Shown one piece after another: positions 35,368 through 46,960 of a stretch of DNA of 64,000 nt. The position numbers were made by a program, and so were the translations under genes. Under the pieces are notes generated by a model, which made no database searches, was not told where the DNA came from, and worked only from the letters and a program-made list of their open reading frames with translations. The DNA is from Capra hircus (taxonomy: Eukaryota > Chordata > Mammalia > Artiodactyla > Bovidae), in contig NC_030817.1 in NCBI RefSeq assembly GCF_001704415.2, positions 49,833,550 through 49,897,549 of the forward strand. Direction: 5' to 3'. Position 1 is the stretch's first letter. Every line of letters starts with the position of its first letter.

Positions 35368-36307
35368 AGAGAGGGCTGATGTGGTTAGTTTAGTCCTAGA
35401 AGTTGTTTGGAGACCTTAATTTTAGAGGATAGTTTAACAAGTGTCCTCCTGGGTAATAAGTCCTCAGATATTCTTGATGTTGTATTCCCCACAGTAGAAT
35501 TTCTGGCAGTTTTTTTGTCTTCATTTTTACTTTGTCATATGGCTTTGAATCTGAGAGCTGGGCAGGTAGAGCCATGAGCTGGTTCTTTTTAAAGATTTTA
35601 GGAATCAGAAAATGCCTAAGACCCTTCCTAAAGTAAGGAGGATGGCCTTTGAGTTTGTGCTGGCTTTCTGCTGGACTCAGCTTGATACCATCAATATAGA
35701 TATTGTATAAAATGTTTTAACAAAATTTTTGTTCATCTTGGTAGTCATTTGAAATTTTGGAAATGATTAAATGTTAAAGAAAAGAGAAAACTGTGTTTTA
35801 CTGAAGAATGTTTTTCTCCCCATCACCCTTATTTCTTTATTTCTTGTGTTGGCAAAAATTAATTTTTATTTAAGATGTTTACAAAGAATATGAAGGCTTT
35901 CTATCAGATTTTAAAAGAATTTTATGATTTCAAGGACTTCTAAGAGAATTGATTGTATTTTCAAAGCCAGCTATGAAAGTGGGCATAGAAAGTGTTTTCC
36001 TATTTTTCTTAATGTGATTAATGCAAATTACAAAATGTTTCAACTTTGCTTCTTAGCAGGAGATTGTATGAAACGATCCTGTGGTATCTAAATAATTTCC
36101 AAATATTTGCATTCTGCTGCAATATTTCAGGAGAGTATTTCCTTCCTCTTAAGCAGTAGGAATAGTTTTCTGAATTTTAATTTGCTTAGAGAAAATAGAA
36201 TGCTTACATTGGGAATTTAAAACATGAGATTAGAATTTAGAATTAAAATATGAAAATCACATAGATTATGATTATAACCTGATGTTTAATATGCTAAATT
36301 TATATAT
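35368..36307. other. Unassigned AT-rich DNA
   Basis: No repeat or gene recognised. In particular no retroviral pol or gag remnant is visible here, although the retroviral remnant resumes on the far side of the BovB. Confidence 0.4.
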
Positions 36308-37266
36308 TCAGTTCAATTCAGTTCAGTCGCTCAGTCGTGTCTGACTCTTTGTGACCCATTGGACTGCAGCACTCCAGGCCTTCTTGTCCATTACCAACTC
36401 CTAGAGTTTACTAAAACTCATGAAGTCGGTGATGCCATCCAACCATCTCATCCTCTGTTGTCCCCTTCTCCTCCTGCCTTCAATTTTTCCCAGCATCAGG
36501 GTCTTTTCCAATGAGTCAGCTCTTCACATCAGGTGGCCAAAGTATTGAAGTTGCAGCTTCAGCATCAGTCCTTCCAATGAAAAGTCAGTAGTGATTTCCT
36601 TTAGGATGGACTGGTTGGATCTCCTTGCAGTGCAAGGGACTCTCAAGAGTCTTCTCCAACACCACAGTTCAAAAGCATCAATTCTTCGGCGCTCAGCTTT
36701 CTTTATAGTCCAACTCTCACATCCATACATGATTACAAGAAAAACCATAGCTTTGGCTAGACGGACCTTTGTTAGCAAAGTAATGTCTCTGCTTTTTAAT
36801 ATGCTGTCTAGATTGGTCATAAATTTTCTTCCAAAGAGCAAGCGTCTTTTAATTTCATGGCTGTAGTCACCATCTGCAGTGATTTTGGAGCCCTAAAATA
36901 CAAAGTCTGTCACTGTTTCCCCATCTATTTGCCATGAAGTGATGGGACCAAATGCCATGATCTTAGTTTTCTGAATGTTGAGTTTTAAGCCAACTTTTTC
37001 ACTCTTCTCTTTCACGTTCACTTTTAGTAGTTATTTGCCTTCTGCCATAAGGGTGGAGTCCTCTGCATATCTGAGGTTATTGATATTTCTCCCAGCAATC
37101 TTGATTCCAGCTTGTGCTTCATCCAGCCCAGCGTTTCTCATGATGTACTGTGCATATAAGTTAAATAAGCAGGGTGACAATATACAGCCTTGACATACTC
37201 CTTTCCCTATATGGAACCAGTCTGTTGTTCCACGTCCAGTGCTATCCCTGCCTGCTTCTGACAGGT
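36308..37266 (-). mobile_element. BovB LINE with a changed RT catalytic residue
   Basis: The 3' end (ttcagttcaattcagttcag) is at 36308; the homology fades near 37266. The minus-strand frame 37031-37300 covers the palm (GCILSPCLFNLYAQYIMRNA, then L-R-Y-A-E-D). The codons at 37058-37069 read Y-A-E-D, so the first of the two metal-binding aspartates is a glutamate. The frame is then broken near the motif. Another frame, 36524-36841, covers the C-terminal region. It abuts the retroviral integrase remnant. Confidence 0.93.
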
Positions 37267-37660
37267 TGACATTACACCTTTGACTCCCTATTAAAGCCAT
37301 TGGTCATGCCTCGGTGCTGTTGATACATTTTCAGGTTACTGTTGTCACTCCAGTCTGATCAGCCAAGTCTGACCACACCATTGTGGCCCTTGAAACTACT
37401 CTGTTGTATGTTCAGCTTATCGGACCATGTGTGTCTTAACGATGGTTTGCCTTTAATCTGCAGAGCCACTCAACAGTTGGCTGGTAGTCAAAGTATCCAG
37501 TGGATCTTCCATATTCCCAATTATCCATGGTATTATCCAGTATTGTTAATTGTTGGAATGGTTTAAAAAAAAAAAGACTCAAAACATTTTTGATGGTCTC
37601 TCACTTCCTCCTGGTTCACACATCTTAGAAAGTGGTATTGTCACTGGATAGGGGTATCCT
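37267..37660 (+). pseudogene. Endogenous retrovirus pol remnant: integrase
   Basis: Decayed integrase core of a class I (gamma-like) endogenous retrovirus. Visible blocks are V-D-T-F-S-G-Y (37319-37339), then in a second frame DHTIVALETTLLY (about 37372 onward), then in the frame of the 74-codon ORF W-I-F-H-I-P-N-Y-P (37501-37527), followed by a W-N-G-L-K-like end at about 37553-37570. In retroviral integrases these blocks occur in this order before the E of the D,D-35-E triad. That E and the middle D are not recognisable, and at least two frameshifts and a stop break the frame. Upstream pol and gag are missing: a BovB stands at the break. No activity is possible. Confidence 0.75.
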
Positions 37661-38230
37661 CAGAAATGGATCATCTTCTTTTGCTTCTTCTGCTTTCTGG
37701 ATAATGATCAGGATAAAAGGGGTAGGGAGCTACTCAGCCCCATCTTGACAATTCCTGGGTATGGTGGGTCTTTAAAAAAAAAACAACCCAAAAGTAGTCT
37801 GAGAACAGCCTGGTTGGTATTCCGTCAAGGTGGCAGCCTATCTAAATGAGTCTTAGGTGATTCAAACTTAATTCTTCTTCAGCCACCTAGATTCTTTTGT
37901 CAGATTCTTGTGCCCTAGATTATAAGGATAATGACCATTTGGTCAAATAAATGGATTGTTAAGTCCCCCTATGATGGCTTATATGGCATATAATTATTCT
38001 CTAGAATTTTAATATTTTTAATAAATGCTTATTTCTCTTGCATTTGACTGTTTCAGATGATGAGTCTGGATCTGAGGAGGAAATTACTAGATAAAAGCTG
38101 AATTTATAGCTACTGAAATGGGAAGACTAGTTTTTTTCCTGGCTCCTAGGTGGGGAATATGTTAGGCAATGGGAAGTAAGCCGGGGTGGAGTGAGGTTAT
38201 TAGTGATCTTTATCTTTCATAACTGCCCAC
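37661..38230 (+). other. Retroviral pol/env junction region, mostly unreadable
   Basis: This lies between the integrase and env remnants in the expected order. It is AT-rich at 37920-38050. A pyrimidine-rich stretch ending in cag at 38054 precedes a short acidic reading frame (D-E-S-G-S-E-E-E-I-T-R, stop at about 38091-38093), which could be a remnant splice acceptor for env or chance. Confidence 0.35.
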
Positions 38231-38239
38231 AGAAACTTC

Positions 38240-38349
38240 CAGTGCAGCTCTCCCAAACTGTTGCAAATACCTTAAATTTAACTGCTTGCTGAGCCTGCTG
38301 TTCATCTCCAGGTGGCTCTTTCCATGATTTGATCCCCATTCCTCTTAAT
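38240..38349 (+). pseudogene. Endogenous retrovirus env remnant: surface subunit
   Basis: The frame from 38242 reads LSQTVANTLNLTAC, then a stop, then A-C. In gamma-type envelopes this context (asparagine-rich, L-N-L-T) carries the C-W-x-C motif that links the surface and transmembrane subunits. Here codons 38287-38298 give C, stop (tga at 38290-38292), A, C, so the motif is destroyed. The stretch is then cut by a Bov-tA SINE at 38350. Confidence 0.72.
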
Positions 38350-38555
38350 GGTAGCTTTTCTGATAGCTCAGGTGATAAAAGAATTTGCCAGTAATGCAAG
38401 AGACCTGGGTTCGATCTCTGGGTTAAGATCCCTGGAGAAGAAAATGGCAACCCACTCCAGTATTCTTGCTGGAGAATTCCATAGACAGAGGATCCTGGTT
38501 GCTACAGTTTATGGAGTCCCAAAGAGTCAGATATAACTGAGCAACTAATACTTTT
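38350..38555 (+). mobile_element. Bov-tA SINE inside the retroviral env
   Basis: gtagcttttctgatagctca (tRNA head) to gagcaactaatactttttct. The box-B-like gggttcgatctctgg is well kept. No clear target duplication. It separates surface-subunit sequence from the rest of env. Confidence 0.93.
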
Positions 38556-39600
38556 TCTTTACCTTACTGAGAGTTCTATAGGGAACATCAGGGGAGGGCC
38601 TGACTCCTGTACATCCCACACAAAACACCTGCCAACACCTCCAGGTGCCTTCCCTGCCCCCATTCTAGTAGCCATTGCTCAGTCATTCAGTGAAGTGGCT
38701 GAATGTCATCTGGCTAATGTTTGAACAAACAGCACTTTTCTTAGGCAGTATCCAAAAATTAAGGACTATACTCAGTTATTCAAATTAAACAGGGAACTCT
38801 AAGGCATACCAGCCTGTTAAAAGACCACATTTGATGTACTGTCAACCTGTGCCCCTTGACTGATTTATATCTCTCTTGTGGACCTTCACAAATTGTAAAC
38901 AACACTTTCCAGGGATACCCCAAGTGCTCCCGGCATTGTACTTCTTGTCTGGAAGCCAGGCATTAACTTGACTCCTTATAGTGACTTGGATCATGTGGAG
39001 AGTTGTTAAGAGACCATCATGTGTTTAATGAAACATCATCTGATTTTCAAATGATTGTAGAGTTCTCTCCAACATTAGGCTAATCTTTATTAGTTAGGAG
39101 AACTTCTTAGAAGGACACCTAATTCATTACTTCACACACTCTGCAGGCAGTTATCACTAGGATGGAGTTAGGGTAGGTGTTATGAAATGGGTCCCTGACC
39201 TTAGCTAAAGTGATCAGTGATACCAGATCATCTCTAGAAGGTATTCAGTTCCGCCTCAGGTCGCTGGCTAGGGTTGTCATGGATGATAGAATTGCCTTAG
39301 ATTTTCTTGTGAGCCAGACAGGTTACAAGGAAGAACCTCTGTAGTTGCCAGTATATAATCCTATTCCTGGATTAATGGTCTGAGTGAAAAGGGCATTTTA
39401 AACATGTAAAAGAGAAAGCTGTCTGAATTTCTTAAGATTAATCCTGACTGTTCATGATCCTAATTTAGCCCAGGACCCTTGAGGACCTGATAGAGTTCGG
39501 TACTATAGGTTGGCCTCATCTTGCTGCTTGAGTCCTGTGTATAGTATCTGTCCTTAGTTACACAATGCATAAGATAAATAAACTTGAGCCTTCCTTTGTC
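38556..39600 (+). pseudogene. Endogenous retrovirus env remnant: rest of surface and transmembrane subunit
   Basis: The clearest part is 39201-39312: a coiled-coil-like heptad segment, then R-S-L-A-R-V-V-M-D-D-R-I-A-L-D-F-L (from about 39258). In gamma-type envelopes this block stands just before the immunosuppressive-domain position and the C-x6-C-C loop. The cysteines that should follow are not readable because of a frameshift and a stop (tag at about 39341). A hydrophobic anchor-like segment (V-G-L-I-L-L-L, stop inside) follows at 39509-39577. Many stops and indels occur, so no protein can be made. Order and spacing relative to integrase are as in a provirus. Confidence 0.72.
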
Positions 39601-40140
39601 CTTCAGATTAATCATCTTGGTTAATAGAGTGGAATGCTTTGGAAAAATTTTCCAGAGTCCAAGACAGTGTAGGACAACAAATGCATAGTGTTGGAGGTAA
39701 TTTTCTAAGGGCCTCTTAGATTTCCTCATGTTTTGCAAGCAGAGGCACTGACTGCCTTTGTTTTAGACTATACTTTCAAGGATGCTGTATGGTAAACAGC
39801 CTTGGAAAATAGAGTGCCTTTCTCTGGAGCAAAGGGCAAGTACTTTTACTGTTCAGTAAAATAAAGATAACATCTCTCTTCAGAGCTAAGATCAGACATA
39901 CTCAATGCATACCATAAAAGACGTGGGCTTGCTAAACTCAGACTTCTCCTTTAGATTCACTGTGTGTAGACACCCATTTGGGCTCATCCACGTCGCTGCC
40001 ATGGGATATTGGGGGAAAGGGAGACTAATGCACGTATGCTGTTGCTCATGGTGCTTGCTGGGACATGTCTCATAAAGTAGTTCATTTCTGACTTGGGAAC
40101 CTCATGTTTTCTGCCTTCATCCATGAAATCTTGACAGTCT
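39601..40140 (+). repeat. Possible 3' LTR of the endogenous retrovirus
   Basis: This is the expected position of a 3' LTR. The text tggtaaacagccttggaaaa, aaataaagataacatctctc and ttcactgtgtgtagacaccc has an LTR-like look with an aataaa signal near 39861. I cannot define the TG...CA ends, and no 5' LTR is present for comparison. Confidence 0.35.
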
Positions 40141-40261
40141 ACCTTGTTAGTTTACAAATAGGGCAGAAGCTCAGACATATCACAATTCTTAACAAAGAAA
40201 TCATGAATGCTGTCTCTGGAGTGTCCATTTGAGGGCCCCATATCTCTATTTGAATATCAGT

Positions 40262-40775
40262 GAAGATTAAATTAAAAGACACTTGCTCCTTGGAAGGAAA
40301 GCTAATGACACACCTAGACAGCATATTAAAAAGCAGAAATGTCTTCTGTATAGTCAGAGCTATAGTTTTTCCAGTAGTCATTTACAGGTGTGAGAATTTT
40401 ACCATAAAGACGCCTAAGTGCCGAAGAATTGATGCTTTCAGACTGTGGTGCTGGAGAAGACACTTGAGTGTCCCTTGGACTGCAAGGAGAACCCTGAAAT
40501 TCATTGCAAGGACTGATACTGAAGCCCAAGCTCCAATGCTTTGTCCACCTAGTGGGAAGAACAGACTCATTGGGAAAGATTGAGGAGGGAAAAGGGAAAG
40601 AGTGAAGGCAAAAGAAAAGGGGGCAGCAGAGGGTGAGATGGTTAGATAGCATCACCATTTCACTGGACAGGAATTTGAGCAAACTCCATGAGATAGTGAA
40701 GGACAAAGGAACCTGGCATGATATAGTCAGTCCATGGGGTCGCAAAGAGTCAGACACTACTTAGTGACTCAACAA
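40262..40775 (+). mobile_element. BovB LINE, older and diverged
   Basis: From gattaaattaaaagacactt to cttagtgactcaacaacaaa. It is more diverged than its neighbours, with several internal deletions (for example after tgcaaggagaaccctgaaat). Frame 40260-40583 retains KLMTHLDSILKSRN and RRIDAFRLWCWRRHL. Confidence 0.92.
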
Positions 40776-40837
40776 CAAAGAGCAGCAGCAACAGGTCAAA
40801 AGCATATAACTTTCAGCACAGCTACTGCCCTAGCCCT

Positions 40838-41040
40838 TGGAGCCAAATCTGGTTCACTGCCTGTTTTTTGCAGATAAAAGTTTTATTGTAATAAAGCCAC
40901 ACTCATCTATATTGGTGGTGTTTATGATTGCTTTTGCACGGGAAGGCAGAGTTGGGTAGTTGCAACAGAAACTATGTGGCCCATGAAGTAAAAAATAATC
41001 TGTCCCTTAAAAAAAGTTTATAGAGCCTTGCTCTAGCACT
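40838..41040 (-). mobile_element. hAT (MER1-group) relic
   Basis: gagccaaatctggttcactg, then aagttttattgtaataaagc and ggcagagttgggtagttgca up to gtttatagagccttgctcta. This is the same family as 15867-16085, in the opposite orientation. Confidence 0.75.
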
Positions 41041-43832
41041 CTAGCCCAACATTAATTCCTTTAAATATACTTGCAAAAATGTGTCAAGATAGATGTACAA
41101 AGATACTGCAGGGTTGTTGATGATTGTTAAAAAAAAAAAAAACACCAAAAACAGTTAAAAACTAATAGCTTCAGATATTATGTGGTCTAGATTTATTGCC
41201 TGAACATTGACTTGTTTTATAGATTTTCAGAAATCATCCTTTTGACTGAACTCTTCCCAGTGAGTCTGAGGCACTGCATCACATACTGGAATTTCAATAT
41301 ACATGAAATGCCATTTTCTTCTTCATGTCGTTTTCTTTATCACCTAGAATAAGAGTTGGTCAGATAATGCAGTCCAGGAGAGAAGGCAGGGGACACCAGA
41401 TTAATTTGGCAAGCCTCTGCATACAGTAAGCTCCAGGGAGTGCAAAGATCACCCAGTTAGAAGCTATGGTGTTGCTGTTTATTTTAGTCCAAAAATCTTT
41501 GCAAATCCTTCAAAAGGTAGTCATTGGGAAGAACAAAGTAAAACAAAATGAAAATCAAATAAAACAGATTGGAAAAACACAAGCAACAACAAAGGTATTG
41601 TTTTTGATGTTGGCAAGGCGCACTAAGTATGGATTCTTTTCAGTTGAGGGATGATGGGGGTTGGGGCGGGGAGGAACTCTCTGTGTGCTCGGGTGTGAGG
41701 ATAGGGAACCTTAAATGAGTGGATGGCCTATACTGACTGAGGTTTCAGAGATAATTAAATTGACTTTTTAAATGAGGTTTTACTAGGTAATAAGACTGAA
41801 CTGTTTTTGGAGTTTGGTAGCCTGTTAAGACAGGGATGTGTGGATAGTCTAGTAGGAACTTGAATTTAAGAATCTGTATAAGGAGAAAGAAGGCGAAGTT
41901 CTAATATGTGGTGGCCAGCATTGGCCAAAATGTAGTTTTTAGTGACCAATATTGAAGATGTTTAAAAAATATTTTGCTCAATGACTCTAAAGGAGTTGTA
42001 TTTTTTCACTGCCCTTTAGCTATAAATGTGTAGTAACCAAATGTATTGAACAGCAGATTCGTATTATTTAATTGCTTTGGTTAGACAAAGAAATTAAAAT
42101 TATTTTTATTCACAGTCTTAAAAACTTAGAAAAATTGAGTCATGTTTAATTGTACATCTGATATCCTCATTGGAAGAAACTGTATATGGGATAGGGATTT
42201 TCCTTCAGAATCTAGGAGATGTGTGACATATGTGTGTAGCCCAGTATTACAGATTGTGGTCAGGAGATAAGTGATGAAACTGTCTATAACTGAGGGAGGA
42301 GCAGAAGCAAATATATTGAGTGCATTTTGAGGTCCTTTTGCAAAGAATTCAATATGTTGTGAACCTTGTGTTTGTGTTTCTTCAAGTGTAAAATATCTTA
42401 CATGCAATATTTGACTCATTGGTAAGACTGTCTTTTGAAAAAGGTGCTTTCTTCTCCTTTTGAAGAGTGTAGAAGTAGTAAGGGGAAGACCTATTATTAT
42501 ACTTGTTGCCTAATATATATATTTTATTTTTCCCAAACACATTACATTTCCAAATACACAAGCAACTCAGGTAGACAAGCAATATAGAGAATCATCATGT
42601 CTTATGCAAAGCTAATACAAGCCAACTAGCTGAATAAGATCGCTTGGGAAATGTACTCAATTAAGTAAATAGATTGTTTAAATGGTTTATTTTCTATATG
42701 GGCAGTTAGGAAAGCATGTTATTTCAGGTGGCAGACACGGAAGAATTTTGGGACTGTGTGTAGGTGGAACAATGCTGAGCCTTCTTCTAGTTAATCAGGG
42801 AAGACTTCATGAAAGAGGATGAGTAAGTGTGGATAAGATGCTGAGGGTGGTATGGCTATCTTGTGACGAGCTTCAAAATCAAGAGGAAAAATTTATGATT
42901 TTTCAGATTAAGGATAACAAGCTTTACATTTTGTGTTATATGAGGTGGATGGATTGTATTTTTCTAGACTTGAAGTAGTGTTACACTGATTTATGTTTAC
43001 TCCTTTCCATGTTTTCTGTAGTCAGATTGAGTATTCTGAGGGTGGGAATTATTTTTCTGCTGCCTTTTTTTTGCCCCACATAGAACAAAAATTTTAAAAA
43101 TTTAAGATATCAAATATGAAAAGTTTCAAACATTTTGTTAGCTATTAAGCAGAATGTAAGTAAATAGAAGACTTGGGACCAAGAGCTGAGCAAAACCTTT
43201 AAAGCATTTTTAGCCCTGAGGGGCAAGCTGAGGTCAGAGAGTCATGCTGAAATTGGAAGACAGCGCAGCAGTGTGCCTGTTCCTGAGTGTAGCAGGTTAG
43301 ACTAGTGGTGGGAGAGGAAGCACTGGCATCAACTGTGTCTCAGGAAAATAATTTGAGAGTGCTGTTCAGCATGAGATCCATGGCTTGAAATCTGTAGTAA
43401 GAGAAAGATATGTTTATGCAGGATTGTAGAAGTGAGTTGGCCCTTATATAACTTACTTCAGTGGCTGAAACCTAGCAGGTATGAACTCATATTTAGTATA
43501 CTATATTTTGGTGTACTGACCTATAATGATACGAAGTGTGATTATGAGTAGTTTTAAATTCCTTCTTTCTTTTAATATTCTTAGACGCTGGTGTTTTTTT
43601 GTTGTGTGTGTGTGCTGGTCCTCTTTTGTCAGGCTATGGGACTGCTAGATGGAAATAGTAATACCCTGATTTTATGGGATTTCTGAACCGAAAGAACAGT
43701 TTACTGTTGGTGGCTCACACAGGTGGGAGAGGAGTAAATAATCTTCATGGCACCAGCTGGTTTTCCTTGTCTTTTAGGATGTTAATACTTTTCCTCTCTC
43801 TGTTGATATATAGAGATATTTACTGTCATTTA
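41041..43832. other. Unassigned DNA
   Basis: No repeat, exon or RNA gene recognised. The minus-strand 97-codon ORF at 42126-42419 has no domain that I know. Confidence 0.4.
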
Positions 43833-43840
43833 TGCTATTA

Positions 43841-44123
43841 AGCGGAGAAGGCGCTGGCACCCCACTCCAGCACTCTTTCCTGGAAAATCCCATGGATGGA
43901 GGAGCCTGGTAGGCTACAGTCCATGGGGTTGCGAACAGTCAGACACGACTGAGCGACTTCACTTTCACTTTTCACTTTCATGCATTGGAGAAGGCAATGG
44001 CAACCCACTCCAGTCTTCTTGCCTGGAGAATCCCAGGGACGGGGGAGCCTGGTGAGCTGCCGTTTGTGGGGTCACACAAAGTTGGACACGACTGAAGCGA
44101 CTTAACCAGCAGTAGCAGCAGCG
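43841..44123 (+). mobile_element. Bov-A2 dimeric SINE
   Basis: Two monomers from agcggagaaggcgctggcac and from ggagaaggcaatggcaaccc (about 43987), ending in an AGC-rich tail. The 8-bp repeat tgctatta flanks it (43833-43840 and 44124-44131). Confidence 0.95.
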
Positions 44124-44294
44124 TGCTATTAGGGAATTTTAAAAATTTGTTTTGGTTTCCATGCTGAAGGTTAGCTGAAATTATGAGAAATAATCTCCAA
44201 CAGCATTTCAAGTTTTTGCCTGAAATAGACTATTCAGGTAAGATTGATTTGTGTTATAGAGATTCTGTATTGACATGGAGCTTGGATCTGTTCA

Positions 44295-44470
44295 GTGCTG
44301 GCTTCATTTATTTATTTACTTACTGTATGTATTGAGCACGTGGTATGTGCCAGATACTGTCCTAGGTACTTTTACCTGACACTTTATTTAATACACATGG
44401 GAACCTTAAAAGAAAGATAGTGGTATCCCTGTTCTAAAGCTGAGGGTATTGATGCTGTCTTTTACCAACC
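44295..44470 (-). mobile_element. MIR SINE remnant
   Basis: gagcacgtggtatgtgccag, atactgtcctaggtac and gatagtggtatccctgttct follow the reverse complement of MIR. Confidence 0.75.
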
Positions 44471-46149
44471 AGATTAATGAATGAATCCTTTTATTCCCCC
44501 TGGAAAATAAACTGACGGATGACAGTGGCTCCATTAGCACATATGTCTAACCAATTATATTCTGGTACGCTTCTGTACTTCTGCTCCAACCACATGAGTT
44601 GTATCCTTACCAAGAAATCAGTTGTGTTTGTTCCCAAACCTGTTAATACTTATTGAAAATTAAACTAGTGAATTCATAAAGAAGGTTATTTTATGAAAGC
44701 TGAGTCGAATACTTAGAATGAACAAGGAGCTATAAAATACTTGTTACTGAATGTAAGAGAAAAATTCTGAAAGCTTCTGAGCTTATTTCTTTGCAAATGC
44801 TTTAGTTTTTACTGTAAAGAAGCACGCTCTGAACACTGTGGAGAATGCACTAGGAATATGACTTTATGCAAGAAGGGCAATGTGGAATTCTGATGAAGAG
44901 ATCCATACTCAAGAGAGTACTGATCCTGAGTTCAGAACGCAATGAAAAATAAGACACAAGAGAGTAGCATATGAAGATTAAAATGTCAGTTTTATTAATG
45001 ATACAACGATCAGAGTTCATGTGTTTAGAGCTGCTGCTGCCAGATGGGCTTGCCAATGCTGCAAGAAAATACCCAGAATTTCTGCCTTATACCATTCCAA
45101 GACCTGGTTGGAAGAGTAGTGCCAATCACTGGTATTAGCAGCTTTGTATAATATTAGCCACACATGTTCAAGAACTGTGCACACTAGTCAGGAACTCAGT
45201 CTTCCTTGGAATAGTTTAGGGAGGGAAGGGAATTTTTCCAGAACAAGGCCTGAGGCTAGGTGAAGGTGATGCCTGTATTAAAATACTGGGTTATGTCTTA
45301 ATGTTTAAAAAGTGTTTAAGGTAGTGCTTGGCTCATTGATTATACCTTCACTTTAATCTGCCTTTGAAATTATTGTTGTGTATTATATAGCTAAAAAGGA
45401 ACAGAATCTAAATCAAGCCTAGTTCTCTCTGCTTGATAAGCCTTTGGTTATTTTCACTAAATCATACTTGTTGAGGCTTCTTGTGGGCATCCTCTTGCTT
45501 CCTTTTCTATCTTTATTGATGCACTGGTTTCTTAAATTTCCCCCCTGAGACTTTGACTGCAGAGCCTATTTTGTTTCATTCAGGAAAATAATCCTCTAAC
45601 TGAAAAGCTTTTATCAAATAAGCATACTAGAATAGAATTGTAGTCAACTATAAGTGAAGAGAAAGAAAAAACAGTCACCTTGAGCGTTAACTATCTGAAA
45701 TACTGTCCTGTCTTCCAGATACAGACAAATTATGTAGAAAGAACTTGTGGTTATATCCTCATAAAGTGTTTTTGTTTACAAAAGTAATATATGTGCATTG
45801 TTTTTTTAAAAAAATTGTTGCTGTGAAATATGTGATGGAGCATAAAAGGAAGTAAATTAAACCTTAAACAGAATTAATAGGAATGTGGTATCAAAATCAT
45901 AGATGCTAATGGCTCCCATTTTTTTTTTATAAGGTGATGAATTCATTTTTATATTTGTAAGAAGGATGCTTTTCAACTATACTGTCTCGAAGGGGTTGTT
46001 GAGGAGTTGAGCTACTATAAGTGACATAGGAGTAGTAGCCAGAAAATGAGGTGGAAAGACTACATACAAATGGGACTAATACACTTCAGGTGTTTGACTA
46101 CTGTCATGTAAAAGAGAGTGCAGACTTCTGTGGGGTTCCTCTGGTGCAC
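44471..46149. other. Unassigned DNA
   Basis: No repeat or gene recognised. Confidence 0.4.
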
Positions 46150-46325
46150 TGGGAGAAAACTATAAAGGACCAGAGAAAACTTTTATGTTGCAGCCATTCA
46201 AATCAGCTGTTGTAACATGAAAGCAACAATAAACAGTTTGTGGAAAATGACTGGACATAGCTGTATCCCAGTAAAACTTATTTGTAAACACAGACAGTGG
46301 ACTAGATTTCACCTGCACGACAACT
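46150..46325 (+). mobile_element. hAT (MER1-group) relic
   Basis: aaactataaaggaccagaga, gttgcagccattcaaatcag, then tatcccagtaaaacttattt and gtggactagatttcacctgc match the same family as 15867-16085 and 40838-41040. Confidence 0.65.
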
Positions 46326-46576
46326 GCTACTCTAGAGGAGCATAGTTTTCATCTAAATTTAGGAGAGAATTTTGCAAGAGATTCTGTTTCACCAGTGGAA
46401 AAGACTGTCTCTAGAAGTCTGAGTTTCTGGCTAGTGATGTATTACAGCCATCAGCTTAGTATGTTATTGGTAGGACTTGACACTAAATAGGAGGATAGAC
46501 AACATGAATCCTAGACTTATCCCAGATTTTCTCCATCAAATTTCCATGTGTTTCTAAAAGTTCTCTGATTTGGTGT

Positions 46577-46800
46577 GTGCTCAGTTGCTCTTTGACTGCT
46601 CTTTATCCAACTCTTTGTGACTCCATAGACTTTAGCCTGCTAGGTTTCTCTGTCCGTGGAATTTTCCAGGCAAGAATATTGGAGCAAATTGCCAATTCCT
46701 ACTCCATGGGCTCTTCTCCAACCCAGGGATCAAACCCGCATCTTCTGTGGCTCTTGTGTTGGCAGGCAGATTCTTTACCACTGAACCACATGGGAAGCCA
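46577..46800 (-). mobile_element. Bov-tA SINE
   Basis: Minus-strand SINE from tgtgctcagttgctctttga to tgaaccacatgggaagccag (tRNA head at the right). More diverged than most copies here; no clean target duplication. Confidence 0.92.
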
Positions 46801-46960
46801 GTTATTTGAATAGTTAAAATTTAATGGGAAAAAATTTAGACCAGAAATAAGTCTGTATTAAGTAAGCTTTGCTTCATATGAGTTTGCTGAATTTGATTTT
46901 ATTGAATGTGATTCATTATTTTATTTAATATATGTATGTATTGTATATATGCATTTTATT

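Noticed and set aside
41466..41654. Pyrimidine-then-ag text before a short open frame that could be an exon.
   Set aside because: The donor candidate follows after only about 30 bases, and the frame has no homology that I know.
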